Notes: generated from the letters alone by a model not told the origin. A stretch of 64,000 bases of DNA from Longispora albida DSM 44784 (GCF_000379825.1 NZ_KB903817.1:101650-165649); one strand, 5' to 3'. Shown: positions 17,224-27,729, counted from the first letter of the stretch. Numbers and translations: made by a program.

Positions 17224-18696
17224 ATGAACAGGAAACGCACAGCTCTAGCGATCGCAGGGCTGGTGGCGGCCGGAGCCGCCGTCACAGCGCTGACGATCCC
17301 GGCCTCCGCCGACCCCGGTACCGGCACCGTCGCCCCCATCGCCCCGGAGGTCCAGGCCGCCGTCGAGCGTGACCTCGGGCTCACCCCCGGCGCGGCCCAG
17401 GAACGCTTCCGCGCCGAGGAACGCGCCGCCCGCGTCGAGCCCGGCCTGCGCCGCCAGCTCGGCGAAACCTTCGGCGGCGGATGGCTGTCGGCGGACGGCA
17501 AGACGTACAAGGTCGGGGTCACCGACAAGAACCAGGCGCGGAAGGTGAAGGCCGCCGGAGCCGAGCCGGTCACCGTCGCGCGCAGCGAACGGCAGCTCGA
17601 CGCCATCCGGACCAGGCTCGACGGAGTGCTGTCCGGGGTGGAGGGCATCCCCGTCTGGTACACCGATGTCACTACCAACTCTGTCGTCGTGAAGGCACAC
17701 GCTGGTGTGATGACCAAGGCCGCCGACCTGGTCCGTGGGTCCGGTGTGGACGGTGCCGCCGTGCGGGTCGTGGAGAGCACCGAGGCGCCGCGTCCGCTGA
17801 TCGACGTGATCGGCGGCAACGCGTACTACATCGGCAGCGGCACCCGCTGTTCCATCGGTTTCTCCGTCAACGGCGGCTTCGTCACGGCCGGGCACTGCGG
17901 CTCGAACGGCGCGTCGACCACCCAGCCCAGCGGTACGTTCCGTGGCTCGTCCTTCCCGGGCAACGACTACGCCTGGGTGCAGGTCGCGGCCGGTAACACC
18001 CCGCGTGGCCTGGTCAACAACTACTCGGGCGGCACCGTGACCGTCGCCGGTTCGACCGAGGCGGCCGTCGGCTCCTCGATCTGCCGTTCGGGCTCGACGA
18101 CCGGCTGGCGCTGCGGCACGATCCAGGCCCGCAACTCCTCCGTCACGTACCCGCAGGGCACCGTCACCGGCCTGATCCAGACCACCGTGTGCGCGGAGCC
18201 CGGAGACTCGGGCGGCTCGGCGATCTCCGGCAGCCAGGCCCAGGGCGTGACGTCCGGCGGCTCCGGCAACTGCTCGTCCGGCGGCACGACGTACTTCCAG
18301 CCGGTCAACGAGATCCTCTCGGTGTACGGCCTCACCCTCGTCACCGGCGGCGGCAACCCGACCCCGACGCCGACCGGTACCAGCACGCCACCCGGTGGCT
18401 GCACGGGCTACTCGGGCACCCTGTCGGCGGGCGGCAGCCAGGTCCAGCCGAACAACAGCTACTACCAGTCCACTGTGTCCGGCACGCACGGCGGGCGGCT
18501 CTGCGGCCCGGCGGGCGCCGACTTCGACCTCTTCCTCCAGAAGTGGAACGGCAGCTCGTGGGCGCAGGTAGCCAAGTCCGACAGCCCCAGCAACAACGAG
18601 ACCATCTCCTACAGCGGGACGGCCGGCTACTACCGGTACGTCGTGCAGGCGTACGCCGGTTCCGGGGCCTACACGCTCGGCATCACCAAGCCGTAG
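17224..18696 (+). CDS. Secreted S1 serine protease, streptogrisin/alpha-lytic type, with PPC domain
   Basis: The 490-residue pre-pro-protein has a signal peptide (1-29), an alpha-lytic-type prodomain (about 30-192), a chymotrypsin-fold domain starting near IGGNAYYIG (about 196), a Thr/Pro/Gly linker and a C-terminal pre-peptidase (PPC) beta domain (about 390-490). The catalytic triad is visible: His224 in TAGHC, Asp248 in GNDYA and Ser329 in GDSGG. Cysteine pairs fit disulfides. It is exported and autoprocessed; specificity is not certain. It is monocistronic with a bidirectional terminator after it. Confidence 0.93.
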   Translation: MNRKRTALAIAGLVAAGAAVTALTIPASADPGTGTVAPIAPEVQAAVERDLGLTPGAAQERFRAEERAARVEPGLRRQLGETFGGGWLSADGKTYKVGVTDKNQARKVKAAGAEPVTVARSERQLDAIRTRLDGVLSGVEGIPVWYTDVTTNSVVVKAHAGVMTKAADLVRGSGVDGAAVRVVESTEAPRPLIDVIGGNAYYIGSGTRCSIGFSVNGGFVTAGHCGSNGASTTQPSGTFRGSSFPGNDYAWVQVAAGNTPRGLVNNYSGGTVTVAGSTEAAVGSSICRSGSTTGWRCGTIQARNSSVTYPQGTVTGLIQTTVCAEPGDSGGSAISGSQAQGVTSGGSGNCSSGGTTYFQPVNEILSVYGLTLVTGGGNPTPTPTGTSTPPGGCTGYSGTLSAGGSQVQPNNSYYQSTVSGTHGGRLCGPAGADFDLFLQKWNGSSWAQVAKSDSPSNNETISYSGTAGYYRYVVQAYAGSGAYTLGITKP

Positions 18697-18737
18697 GCGC
18701 CTGACCGGTACGAACCTCTCGGAGCCTCCCCAGAGGA

Positions 18738-18776
18738 GACAGCGGGACCAGCCCCACCTCGGCTGGTCCCGCTGTC
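18738..18776. terminator. Bidirectional terminator, protease / ECF41 sigma
   Basis: A perfect 16-bp stem GACAGCGGGACCAGCC/GGCTGGTCCCGCTGTC with a 7-base loop lies between the convergent protease and sigma-factor genes. Confidence 0.88.
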
Positions 18777-18781
18777 TGTCG

Positions 18782-19678
18782 CTACCGGAGGGTGATCGGG
18801 GTCTCCTCGTCGAGGCGGGTCAGCTTCTGCGGGTTGCGGACGTAGTACATGCCGGTGATCTGGCCGCCGTCGACGTGGACAGCCATGACGCCGTCGAACT
18901 CGCCGTCGAGGTGGACCAGCAGCGCAGGGTTGCCGTTGACGACAGCCGCCTCGCACGTGACGATCGCTCCAGCCTTGCCGAGCCCGCCCTGGAGCAGCCT
19001 GAACACCTTGTCCTGGCCGAGGATCGGCCGCAGTGCCGCGTGCTTGACGCCGCCACCGTCACCGACCAGGACGATGTCGGGCGCGAGCACCTTGAGCAGC
19101 GACTGGACGTCCCCGGTCTCCAGCGCGTGCTGGAGCGACTCGACGGCGGCCCACGCCTGGTCCTGCGAGGCCTGCTGGCGGGGGCGGCGGGCGTCGACGT
19201 GCTGGCGGGCGCGGTGCGCGATCTGGCGTACGGCCGCCGGGGTCTTGCCGACCGCCTCCGCGATCTCGTCGTAGTCCACGTCGAAGGCCTCACGCAGCAC
19301 GAAGACAGCGCGTTCGGTGGGGGTGAGGGTCTCCAGGACCAGCATGAGCGCCATCGACATGCTCTCGGCGAGGTCGCTGTCCTCCGCGACGCCCGGCGCG
19401 GTCAGCAGGGGCTCCGGCAGCCACGGGCCGACGTAGGACTCCTTGCGCTGCTTCATGCTGCGCAGCCGGTTGAGCGCCTGCCGGGTGGTGATCCTGACCA
19501 GGTACGCGCGCTGGTCGCGCACCTGGTCGAGATCCACGGCGACCCAGCGCAGCCACGTCTCCTGGAGCACGTCCTCGGCGTCGGCCGCCGAGCCGAGCAT
19601 CTCGTAGGCGACGGTGAAGAGCAGGTTGCGGTGGGCGAGGAAAGTCTCGGTGGCTGGGTCAGCGGCGTGCGGCTTCAT
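18782..19678 (-). CDS. ECF41-type RNA polymerase sigma factor (SigJ-like)
   Basis: The 298-residue protein has sigma region 2 (LLFTVAYEMLGSAADAEDVLQETWLRW), region 4 (LTPTERAVFVLREAFDVDYDEIAEAVGKTPAAVRQIAHRAR) and a SnoaL-like C-terminal domain with the ECF41 signatures GDGGGV and NPQKL. In ECF41 factors this extension replaces an anti-sigma factor and tunes activity. ATG 19678 has a good SD (GGGGGAGAG); an ATG at 19717 would overlap the upstream stop. It follows a flavoprotein gene, the usual ECF41 partner type and likely target. Confidence 0.88.
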   Translation of the reverse strand: MKPHAADPATETFLAHRNLLFTVAYEMLGSAADAEDVLQETWLRWVAVDLDQVRDQRAYLVRITTRQALNRLRSMKQRKESYVGPWLPEPLLTAPGVAEDSDLAESMSMALMLVLETLTPTERAVFVLREAFDVDYDEIAEAVGKTPAAVRQIAHRARQHVDARRPRQQASQDQAWAAVESLQHALETGDVQSLLKVLAPDIVLVGDGGGVKHAALRPILGQDKVFRLLQGGLGKAGAIVTCEAAVVNGNPALLVHLDGEFDGVMAVHVDGGQITGMYYVRNPQKLTRLDEETPITLR

Positions 19679-19716
19679 GTCCGCTACTCTCCCCCAGCCG
19701 GATTCCGAGTTGATCA

Positions 19717-20874
19717 TCAGGCGGCCAGCTTCGCCTTGCGGGTGCCGTCCCGGAGCCACTTGTGCGAGCCGGGCTTGCTGGCCTCGTGGATCAGGTGCTT
19801 GACACTGAAGTTGCAGGCCAGCTCCTTCATCTTCTTGCCGGCGCCGCCGGAGAGGTACAGCCGCAGCGGGGACGTGTCCTTGCGGGTGAGCTGGTAGACG
19901 CCGCCCTCGCGGCCCAGGCTGACACAGACGGCCAGGAAGGCCACGTCAGCGGAGGTCGGCTGCTCGCCGGCCAGCCGGTGGAGGATCGTGTCGGCGGCGT
20001 GCGCGCCCAGGCAGTACGCCACGTAGGCACTCATCCTGAACGGCAGGTTCGACGGAGCCGCCGAGTCGCCGGCCGCGAGGATGCGGTCGTCGTCCACGCT
20101 GGTCAGCGACTCGTCGGTGATGATCCGGCCCACGGCGTCGACGGTCAGCCCGCTGCGCGCCGCCAGGTCCGGCACGGCGAAACCGGCGGCCCAGATCGTG
20201 ACGTCGCTGGGCAGTACCCGGCCGTCGGCGAGCCGCACGGCGTCCCGCGTCACGGCCGTGACCTTCGCGGCCGAGCCCTCGATCACGGTCACGCCGAGCT
20301 GGGCGAACCGCTTGGCCGCACCGCGCCGGGCCTTCGGGTGCAGGTACGGCGCGAGCTCGCCGCCGCAGACCAGCGTCACGCGCCGGCCCTGCTCGGCCAG
20401 CTCGGCCGCCGTCTCCAGGCCGGTCGGGCCGGCCCCGATGACGGTGACGGCCGCCGAAGCTGGCGTGGTCTCCAGTACCGCCCGGAGCCGCTTCGCCGCC
20501 TCAAGGGTCGCGACGGGGTAGGAGAACTCGCCGGCTCCCGGTACCGGCTGCTCGAAGTTGCCGCTGCCGACCGCGTAGACCAGGTAGTCGTAGTCGAGTG
20601 TCCCGCCGCTGGCGAGCGCCACGGTCCGCCCGGCGGCGTCGATCCGGTCCACACTGTCCACGACGAGCTGGACGCTGCCGGCCAGGACCTCCTGGTAGCT
20701 GTAGACGGCGCTGTGCGACCCGCCGACGAGCTGGTGCAACCGGAGCCGCGCCACGAACTCGGTGCGCGGGTTGACCATCGTGACGGTCACGTCCCCGTTC
20801 TGGGTCAGCCGGTTGGCCGCCATGACACCGGCGTAGCCGCCGCCGACCACAACCACGTTCGTCTTCTTCGTCAT
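19717..20874 (-). CDS. NDH-2-like FAD/NAD(P)-dependent oxidoreductase
   Basis: The 385-residue flavoprotein has an N-terminal FAD Rossmann motif (VVVVGGGYAGVMAAN), a second dinucleotide motif for NAD(P)H (VTVIGAGPTGLETAAELAE, about 152-170) and a FAD-binding RILAAGDSA near 285. It resembles type II NADH dehydrogenases and their relatives. Pairing with ECF41 sigma (38 bp downstream) is a known arrangement in which the oxidoreductase is a sigma target; physiological substrate unknown. Confidence 0.85.
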   Translation of the reverse strand: MTKKTNVVVVGGGYAGVMAANRLTQNGDVTVTMVNPRTEFVARLRLHQLVGGSHSAVYSYQEVLAGSVQLVVDSVDRIDAAGRTVALASGGTLDYDYLVYAVGSGNFEQPVPGAGEFSYPVATLEAAKRLRAVLETTPASAAVTVIGAGPTGLETAAELAEQGRRVTLVCGGELAPYLHPKARRGAAKRFAQLGVTVIEGSAAKVTAVTRDAVRLADGRVLPSDVTIWAAGFAVPDLAARSGLTVDAVGRIITDESLTSVDDDRILAAGDSAAPSNLPFRMSAYVAYCLGAHAADTILHRLAGEQPTSADVAFLAVCVSLGREGGVYQLTRKDTSPLRLYLSGGAGKKMKELACNFSVKHLIHEASKPGSHKWLRDGTRKAKLAA

Positions 20875-20951
20875 CGGTATCTCCTCGGTGTCACAGGGGT
20901 TCGGCCACAAGACACGCCGTGTGCCGCTCCCTGTGACACATGTGACTCAGG

Positions 20952-21254
20952 TCACTCCAATGTCGCCTCGATGGCGGCCTCGGCCAGCCGGGCGAGGATC
21001 TCGTCCGCCGTCTGCTCCGGGGTCTGCTCGGAACTGTCGAGCCACAGGCCGATCCGGGGCGTGAGCCGGAGCTGCCGGACGGCCTCCGCCGGCATCGAGC
21101 CGGGCGTGGGCTCGGCGCGTCCGCCGATCACCATCCGGCGGAACAGGTCGCCCCGGACGTGCACGGACTTCTCCAGGCGTTCCGCGACAAGCTGTGCCAC
21201 GGTGGACTTCCCGGCCGCCTGAATGCCGGTGATGAGGATGATGGATGGCCGCAT
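20952..21254 (-). pseudogene. P-loop kinase-like protein with internal deletion
   Basis: The 100-residue frame keeps a Walker A motif (GIQAAGKST), the RGDLFRRM segment and a C-terminal piece (TPRIGLWLDSSEQTPEQTADEIL). Intact relatives, as I recall them, are about 170 residues with a Walker B and adenylate-kinase-like lid between the segments PEAVRQLRL and TPRIGLW. Here those pieces are fused directly, as if some 70 residues had been lost in frame. It is probably inactive as a kinase, though the reading frame is intact. A size comparison with homologues would decide. Confidence 0.6.
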
Positions 21255-21418
21255 GACTGCATTGTCGGTACAAGGAAAGGGTTGTCGCTCTTGGTCTTCG
21301 GAACAGTCACAAGTGGATAACAGCGCTGCGTGTGCTGCGGGGAATGGGTGTTGCCGGGCCTGGGCGCGGACCGTAGGGTCCCCGCCGCATAAGTTTCTTC
21401 AGGCCTGGGGAGGTCTTG

Positions 21419-24400
21419 GTGTTAGCGCGCCGTGGCTTTGCCGTGCCCGCGATCGTTGCGGGCCTTGTCGCTTCTCTCCTGTCAGGAGTACCGGCGCTCG
21501 CAGCGCCAGCCACTCCTGCTCCTACTCTGAACGAACCCGGCGCACCGGTCTCCCCGGTCGCGTCGAAGTCCGTGCCGTTCGCCCCGATGCAGCAGTGGGC
21601 GGGGCCGGAGGTTTCCTGGCCCGCCGCAGGGGCATTCGAGGCTGACGTCCCGGAGGTGACCTCCGCGATGCCGCAGGCTGGCCAGCTTTCCGCCAAGACG
21701 GCCTCTGGCTGGTCGAAGGCCGGTTCGTCGCCGTTCTCCGTGCGGTCGCCGCAGACCTCGGCGGTGAAGGCCGCCGTCGAGCCGCGGACGGCGAAGGAGG
21801 CATTGGCCGCACCGCCGTCCCGCGTGAAGATCGTCGTCGCGGACCAGGCACTGTCGAAGAAGGCGGGCATTCCCGGCGTCCTGTTCTCGGTGAAGCGCTC
21901 CGACGGGGGGACGACGCCGGGCAAGGTGGGCCTCGGCCTGGACTACGCCGGATTCGCGCAGGGGCTCGGCGGCGACTTCGGGTCGCGGCTGCGGCTGGTC
22001 GCGCTGCCCGGTTGTGTGCTGACCACGCCGGAGGTTCCGGCCTGCCGTCAGCAGTCGGCGGTCATCGACTCCAGCAACCAGCTGGGTGCCAAGCAGGTCT
22101 CCGGGTCGGTCACGGCTGCCGCCGACACGGCGTTCTCCTCTTTCGCTACCGCGCCAGCGACGGCCTACGCGGCGACAGCGGCCCCGGGTGGCTGGGCGTC
22201 GACGCCGTTGTCGCAGGCGGGCTCGTGGGCGGCCGGCGCGCAGTCCGGTGACTTCTCGTACTCGGTGCCGTTCAAGCTGCCGGCCTCCGCTGGCGGCCTG
22301 GACCCGAAGCTCTCGCTGAACTACTCCTCGCAGTCGACGGACGCGCGGACCCGCTCGCAGGCCAACCAGACGTCCTGGGCCGGTGAGGGCTGGGACCTGA
22401 ACACCGGGTTCGTCGAGCGGCAGTTCCAGTCGTGCCAGGGCCTGCCGAACCCGGCGGACCTCTGCTGGGCCTCCGAGCACGTCACCATGAACCTCGGTGG
22501 CCGGTCCTCCCAGATCATCATCGACAAGAACACCGGCCAGTGGAAGCTGACCAACGACGACGGCTCGAAGGCCGAGCGGTTCTACGGCGCGGCCAACTCC
22601 GACGGCGGCAACGGCGAGCACTGGCGGATCACGACCCCGGACGGCACGCAGTACTGGTTCGGCCTCGGCGGCCGGTGGGGTGTCGACTCCGGCGACGTCA
22701 CCCAGTCGACCTGGCTGGTGCCGGTGTGGTCCCCGACCGCCGGCCAGCCCTGCTACAAGCCGGTGTACCGCGACTCGCACTGCCGCCGCGCCTGGCGCTG
22801 GAACCTGGACTACGTCGTCGACCCCAAGGGCAACTCGATGACGATGTACTACCAGCGCGAGAACGCCTGGTACGGCTCGTTCAACAACACCGCGAACTAC
22901 ATGTACAACAAGAACGGCGTCCTGTCCCGGATCGACTACGGGACGCGGGCCGGACAGGAACTGAGCGGGACCCAGTACCGGGTGCTGTTCGGGACCGACG
23001 CGCGCTGCGTCGCCGGAGCCTCCTGCCAGGGCGACACGTCCCTGTGGCCGGACACGCCGTGGGACCAGTACTGCGACTCGGACTGCTCGGCCATCCAGTC
23101 GCCGGTCTTCTGGTCCGGGTACCGGCTGGCCTCGATCACCACCCAGTTCTGGGACACCACGATCAGCGGCTTCCGGTCGGTGGACCAGTGGCGTCTCGTG
23201 CACACGTTCCCGGCGACCGGAGACGGCACCTCGCCGTCGCTGTGGCTGGCCTCGCTGGAACACACCGGCTACCTGGGCGGCGCGAGCGAGGGCTCACCGC
23301 CGCTGTACTTCGACGGCTCGAAGTACGCGAACCGGATGGACTTCGACGTGGCGCAGGGCGTGCCGCCGATGTACAAGTACCGGATCACGCGGATCACGCC
23401 GTCGACCGGCTCGCAGACCCTCGTGAACTACCTGCCGAACACCCCGGAACTGGGCGGTTGCAGCCCGGCGGTGAAGCCGGCCTCCGCCGACAACAACGAC
23501 CGGCGGTGCTTCCCGCAGTACTTCACCCTCGACCCGAAGAACCCCTACGACGGCAGCGGGTGGGGCTGGTTCCACAAGTACGTCGTCGCGTCCATCTGGG
23601 AATCGGACATCTCCGGCGGCGGGGTCGACGAGACGTGGCAGTACTCGTACACCAACGACGGCTCGTCCACCGGTGTGCTGTGGCGGCACGACGAGAACAA
23701 CATCCAGAACGACTACCGGATGCGCTCCTGGTCCCGCTGGCAGGGCTACGGGCAGGTACACACCTGGCACGGCCAGAACGGCGCCGTCGGCTACTCCACC
23801 AAGCGGTACTTCCGTGGCCTCGACGGCGACCGGGTCGGCACGACGGACAACGCCCGCCGGGTGACGCTGACCGACTCGTGGGGCTACACGCACACCGACA
23901 GCGAGGAGAAGGCCGGCCTCGTCCGCGAGGAGTACGTCTACGACAACAACGGCTCGGGCACCCCGCAGCCCCGCGTCCACACGGTCCACGACCCGAACAT
24001 CGTGAACACCGGCTGGCAGGAGACCTGGGGCGGCTACTCGGCCTACCAGATCAACGAGGGCGCGACGTACGTCAGCACGTACGGCGTCTCCGCCGGGTGG
24101 CGGAAAACCAAGATCGAGTACACGTACGACTCGTACGGCCAGCCGGTCACGGTCAAGGACCTGGGCAACGTCGTCGGTGACACCGACGACGTCTGCACCA
24201 AGACCTACTACGCCCGCAACACCACCAAGCACCTGATCAGCTACCCGTCGCTGGTGCGCACCACGAACTGCGTCAGCGAGGCGAACGCCAACACGATCAG
24301 CGACGCCTACACGTTCTACGACGGTTCGCTGACCCTCGGCGCGGCTCCCACCGTCGGTGTACCGACAGAGACGCAGTTCAAGGGCTACACGCCCGGCTTC

Positions 24401-27400
24401 CCGGAAACCGAGGTCACCTCCCGCGTCTCCCGGACCACCTACGACGCCTACGGCCGGCCGCTGTCGACCGAGGACGCCCTCGGCCGCAAGACGGAGACCG
24501 ACTACGGCACCTCCGGGCAGCCGACGCGCTGGACAAAGGTCACCAACCCGGCCGGGCACGCTGCCACCACGACCATCGAACCCGGCCGGGGCCTGCCCGT
24601 CACCGTGACCGATGCGAACGGCAAGGTCACCAACGCGGAGTACGACCCGCTGGGCCGCCTGACGAAGATGTGGGCCGCGAACCGCCCGACCAGCGGCACG
24701 CCCGACGTCAGGTACACCTACAGCTACCCGGCATGCACGCGCAACGCCGACCAGTCCTACTCGTGCAACGGCACCCCGTGGGTCAAGACCACGAAGCTCG
24801 GCCCCAACGGCAACAGCAACACCATTGACTCGTACCAGATCTTCGACGGCCGGCTCCGGCCCCGCCAGACCCAGACGCTCACGCAGACGGGCGTCGCCTC
24901 GATCAGCGACCAGCACTACGACTCGGCCGGCCGCGTCTGGCTGACCAACTCGTACAAGGCGGACTCGGCGCCGTCCAGCGTCCTCAAGTTCACGCTCGAC
25001 GCGAACGTGCCGGTACAGCACCTGATCACGTTCGACAGCCTCAGCCGCCCGACCAGCGACACCCTCAGCACTCGCGGCACCGCTGTCTCGACCGCGAAGA
25101 CCTCCTACGACGGCCACTTCACGACTGTCGAGCCGCCCGCCGGTGGCACGGCGACGAGGGCCTTCACCGACGCGCGAGGACGGACCACGACCCTGCGCCA
25201 GTACCTCGGCTCCCAGGTGTCGGGCTCCTACCAGGACTCGACGTTCGGCTTCGACCGCCTCGGCCGCCAGACGTCCATCAAGGACACCGAGGGCAACACG
25301 TGGACGACGACCTACAACGACCGGGGCCTGCCCACCGTCAAGACCGACCCCGACACCGGCACGACCAGGACCGACTACGACCTGGCCGGCCAGATCACCG
25401 CGACGACGGACGCGCGCGGCGTGAAACTGGTCTACAAGTACGACGTGCTGGGCCGGAAGACGCACCTGGGAGAGCAGACTCAGAGCGGCGCGGAGCGGAT
25501 GGTCTCGTCGTGGAAGTACGACACCCTGGCAAAGGGCCAGCTGACGTCGTCCACCAAGTACGACGCCGCTGGAAGCTGGATCACGGCCGCCACGGGCTAC
25601 GACGACGCGTACCGCCCGCTCGGCTCGTCCATCACCGTCCCGGCCTCGCTGGGGACTCTCGCTGGTACATACACCACGTCGGCGACATACAAGGGGGACG
25701 GCTCTCCGGCGACGGTGACGCTACCGGCAGCGGGTGGCCTGCCTGCTGAGACCATCACCTACGGGTACGCCGACACCGGCCACAACATCACGATGCTGGG
25801 CCTCGACCCGTACGTGTCGCTGATCTCGTACTACCACGACGGCGGCGTGTACCAGCGCACTCTCGGCCCCGGGTTCCTGATCAAGCTGACGACCGAGCGC
25901 AACGAGGCGACCCTGCGCCCCGAGCGCATGATCCTGTCGGTGCCACGTGACGGCGCCAGTATTCCGGAGGACGACTACACCGAGGCGTACAACCAGAAGT
26001 ACACCCACGACCCGGCGGGCAACGTCACCGGCATCGCGGAAACCAAGAACGGCGCGGTTGTCAGCACGGAGTGCTACAAGTACGACGGCCTGCGCCGGAT
26101 GACGGAAGCGTGGTCCACGGGTGCCGCCGCCTGCCAGGCGACTCCGTCCCAGGGGGTCGTCGGTGGTGTGGAGCCGTACTGGACGTCGTACACGTTCGAC
26201 AAGGCTGGCAGCCGCAAGACCGAGACGAAGCACAGCGGCACCGGTGACACGGTCCGGACGTACACCACTCCGGCTGCGTTGTCGGCGCGTCCGCACTCGC
26301 TGACGAAGATCGACACGAAGATCGGCGCTGGGGCTTCGTCAACGACGGATCAGTTCACGTATGACGCGGCTGGCAACACCAAAACCCACAACGACAAGAC
26401 CTTCACCTGGAACGAGTCAGGGAAGGTCGCGGCAATCTCAGTGGCGGGCGGCTCGACGTCGGCGTTCACGTACGACGCAGACGGCAACCGCATCATGCGC
26501 ACTGACTCCACTGGCCGCACCGTCTACCTCGGTGCGACTGAGCTGCACGCTGACACGCTCACCACGAGCGCGACGGCAACGCGGTCCTACAGCTCCGGCG
26601 GAACGGTCGCCGTTCGCACGACGACCGGCGGGCTGACCTGGATGGCCGCCGACCATCACGGCACCGGCCAGGCAACGATCAACGCGGCAACCATGGCCGT
26701 CACCCGCAAGCGGACTGACCCCTACGGCGCGGTACGCGGCACGATCCCGTCTTGGCCGACGCAGCGCGGTTTCGTCGACGGTGTGAACGACCCCGACACT
26801 GGGCTGGTCCACATCGGAGCCCGGCAGTACAACCCCGCAACCGGCCGCTTCACTTCTGTTGACCCACTATTTGATGGCCTAGATCCGCAAAGCTGGCACG
26901 GTTACGCCTACGCTAACAACGCTCCAATCACCGTCAGCGACCCTACTGGTCTCCGCAATTGCTACGAAGGTGAGAATTGCTCTAGGTCCGGTGGTTCGGC
27001 GCCAACCCAGCCTTCCGCATGGCAGCCGCCGAATCCGTCCCCCGTTCCAAGCACTCCAGCACCCGCCGTCTGTTCTGGCAAGAATAAGGTGGAATGCCCG
27101 CTCACTCCCCAGGAGGAGAGTGAGAAGAAAGATGCAGACAAAGTCCTGAAGAGGTGGGGAGGCCGACTGCATTTTTGTCTCCCTAATACATATTGCGCGG
27201 ATTACCGTCCGGCCGGGGTGTCGGGTCATGAGTTCGCCATGTGTATTGACATTGGCCTTTTGGACTGCGACATCATGAAGCGGGCCAGAGAAATAGCGGA
27301 GGGGGAGTTTGGTAATCAGCCTCCCCGTGAACGCGACTGGTCGAACGCTGAATGGAATGCTCTCCATCACGCGGCGTGGATGGCAATTGCCGTTGGCCTG

Positions 27401-27682
27401 GGTGTGCCAGCGGAAGACGCGTACCGCATGGGCATTGCGCACGAGGTTGGGGCTTTCATTGATGGCACCGGGTCTGCGTTTGGAAGTCAGGACTCCCGCA
27501 TCGACGTGCGAAATAATGCGATCGGTATCGAGATTGGCAAAAGAATCTTGAAGGAGGGGCCGCGAAATCCGAACGTCGAGTATGTGAAAAGGCAAGTTGT
27601 CAAGTACCTTAGGGGTGCCACGGGTGCGCCGGAAGGCAAGCCTGGATTCAGTCTGGACCTCACGGAACGGATGCATAAATGA
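21419..27682 (+). CDS. Secreted RHS-repeat polymorphic toxin with DUF6973-like tip
   Basis: The ~2087-residue protein has a signal peptide (ending PALAA), a secreted N-terminal region, a long array of YD/RHS repeats (about 850-1780) that should form a shell, the RHS core (LVHIGARQYNPATGRFTSVDPL ... APITVSDPTGL, ending near residue 1843) and a variable C-terminal tip of about 245 residues. The tip has NALHHAAWMAIA, IAHE and SRIDVRNNAIG, resembling the DUF6973 domain of other RHS tips; its activity is unknown. Base composition turns AT-richer just before the tip. GTG 21419 fits the SD GGGGAGG; a TTG at 21416 is possible. It overlaps the downstream lipoprotein gene by 4 bp. Confidence 0.88.
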   Translation: MLARRGFAVPAIVAGLVASLLSGVPALAAPATPAPTLNEPGAPVSPVASKSVPFAPMQQWAGPEVSWPAAGAFEADVPEVTSAMPQAGQLSAKTASGWSKAGSSPFSVRSPQTSAVKAAVEPRTAKEALAAPPSRVKIVVADQALSKKAGIPGVLFSVKRSDGGTTPGKVGLGLDYAGFAQGLGGDFGSRLRLVALPGCVLTTPEVPACRQQSAVIDSSNQLGAKQVSGSVTAAADTAFSSFATAPATAYAATAAPGGWASTPLSQAGSWAAGAQSGDFSYSVPFKLPASAGGLDPKLSLNYSSQSTDARTRSQANQTSWAGEGWDLNTGFVERQFQSCQGLPNPADLCWASEHVTMNLGGRSSQIIIDKNTGQWKLTNDDGSKAERFYGAANSDGGNGEHWRITTPDGTQYWFGLGGRWGVDSGDVTQSTWLVPVWSPTAGQPCYKPVYRDSHCRRAWRWNLDYVVDPKGNSMTMYYQRENAWYGSFNNTANYMYNKNGVLSRIDYGTRAGQELSGTQYRVLFGTDARCVAGASCQGDTSLWPDTPWDQYCDSDCSAIQSPVFWSGYRLASITTQFWDTTISGFRSVDQWRLVHTFPATGDGTSPSLWLASLEHTGYLGGASEGSPPLYFDGSKYANRMDFDVAQGVPPMYKYRITRITPSTGSQTLVNYLPNTPELGGCSPAVKPASADNNDRRCFPQYFTLDPKNPYDGSGWGWFHKYVVASIWESDISGGGVDETWQYSYTNDGSSTGVLWRHDENNIQNDYRMRSWSRWQGYGQVHTWHGQNGAVGYSTKRYFRGLDGDRVGTTDNARRVTLTDSWGYTHTDSEEKAGLVREEYVYDNNGSGTPQPRVHTVHDPNIVNTGWQETWGGYSAYQINEGATYVSTYGVSAGWRKTKIEYTYDSYGQPVTVKDLGNVVGDTDDVCTKTYYARNTTKHLISYPSLVRTTNCVSEANANTISDAYTFYDGSLTLGAAPTVGVPTETQFKGYTPGFPETEVTSRVSRTTYDAYGRPLSTEDALGRKTETDYGTSGQPTRWTKVTNPAGHAATTTIEPGRGLPVTVTDANGKVTNAEYDPLGRLTKMWAANRPTSGTPDVRYTYSYPACTRNADQSYSCNGTPWVKTTKLGPNGNSNTIDSYQIFDGRLRPRQTQTLTQTGVASISDQHYDSAGRVWLTNSYKADSAPSSVLKFTLDANVPVQHLITFDSLSRPTSDTLSTRGTAVSTAKTSYDGHFTTVEPPAGGTATRAFTDARGRTTTLRQYLGSQVSGSYQDSTFGFDRLGRQTSIKDTEGNTWTTTYNDRGLPTVKTDPDTGTTRTDYDLAGQITATTDARGVKLVYKYDVLGRKTHLGEQTQSGAERMVSSWKYDTLAKGQLTSSTKYDAAGSWITAATGYDDAYRPLGSSITVPASLGTLAGTYTTSATYKGDGSPATVTLPAAGGLPAETITYGYADTGHNITMLGLDPYVSLISYYHDGGVYQRTLGPGFLIKLTTERNEATLRPERMILSVPRDGASIPEDDYTEAYNQKYTHDPAGNVTGIAETKNGAVVSTECYKYDGLRRMTEAWSTGAAACQATPSQGVVGGVEPYWTSYTFDKAGSRKTETKHSGTGDTVRTYTTPAALSARPHSLTKIDTKIGAGASSTTDQFTYDAAGNTKTHNDKTFTWNESGKVAAISVAGGSTSAFTYDADGNRIMRTDSTGRTVYLGATELHADTLTTSATATRSYSSGGTVAVRTTTGGLTWMAADHHGTGQATINAATMAVTRKRTDPYGAVRGTIPSWPTQRGFVDGVNDPDTGLVHIGARQYNPATGRFTSVDPLFDGLDPQSWHGYAYANNAPITVSDPTGLRNCYEGENCSRSGGSAPTQPSAWQPPNPSPVPSTPAPAVCSGKNKVECPLTPQEESEKKDADKVLKRWGGRLHFCLPNTYCADYRPAGVSGHEFAMCIDIGLLDCDIMKRAREIAEGEFGNQPPRERDWSNAEWNALHHAAWMAIAVGLGVPAEDAYRMGIAHEVGAFIDGTGSAFGSQDSRIDVRNNAIGIEIGKRILKEGPRNPNVEYVKRQVVKYLRGATGAPEGKPGFSLDLTERMHK

Positions 27683-27729
27683 TGTCGGCAAGATCGGGGC
27701 GATGGGCACGAATTGGAGTGATTTGTGCT
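27635..27729 (+). repeat. Toxin-end/immunity-start segment, copy A
   Basis: This 95-base stretch spans the last toxin codons (GKPGFSLDL) and the first codons of the lipoprotein gene. It aligns without gaps to 29332-29426, about 73% identical by eye. Confidence 0.85.
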
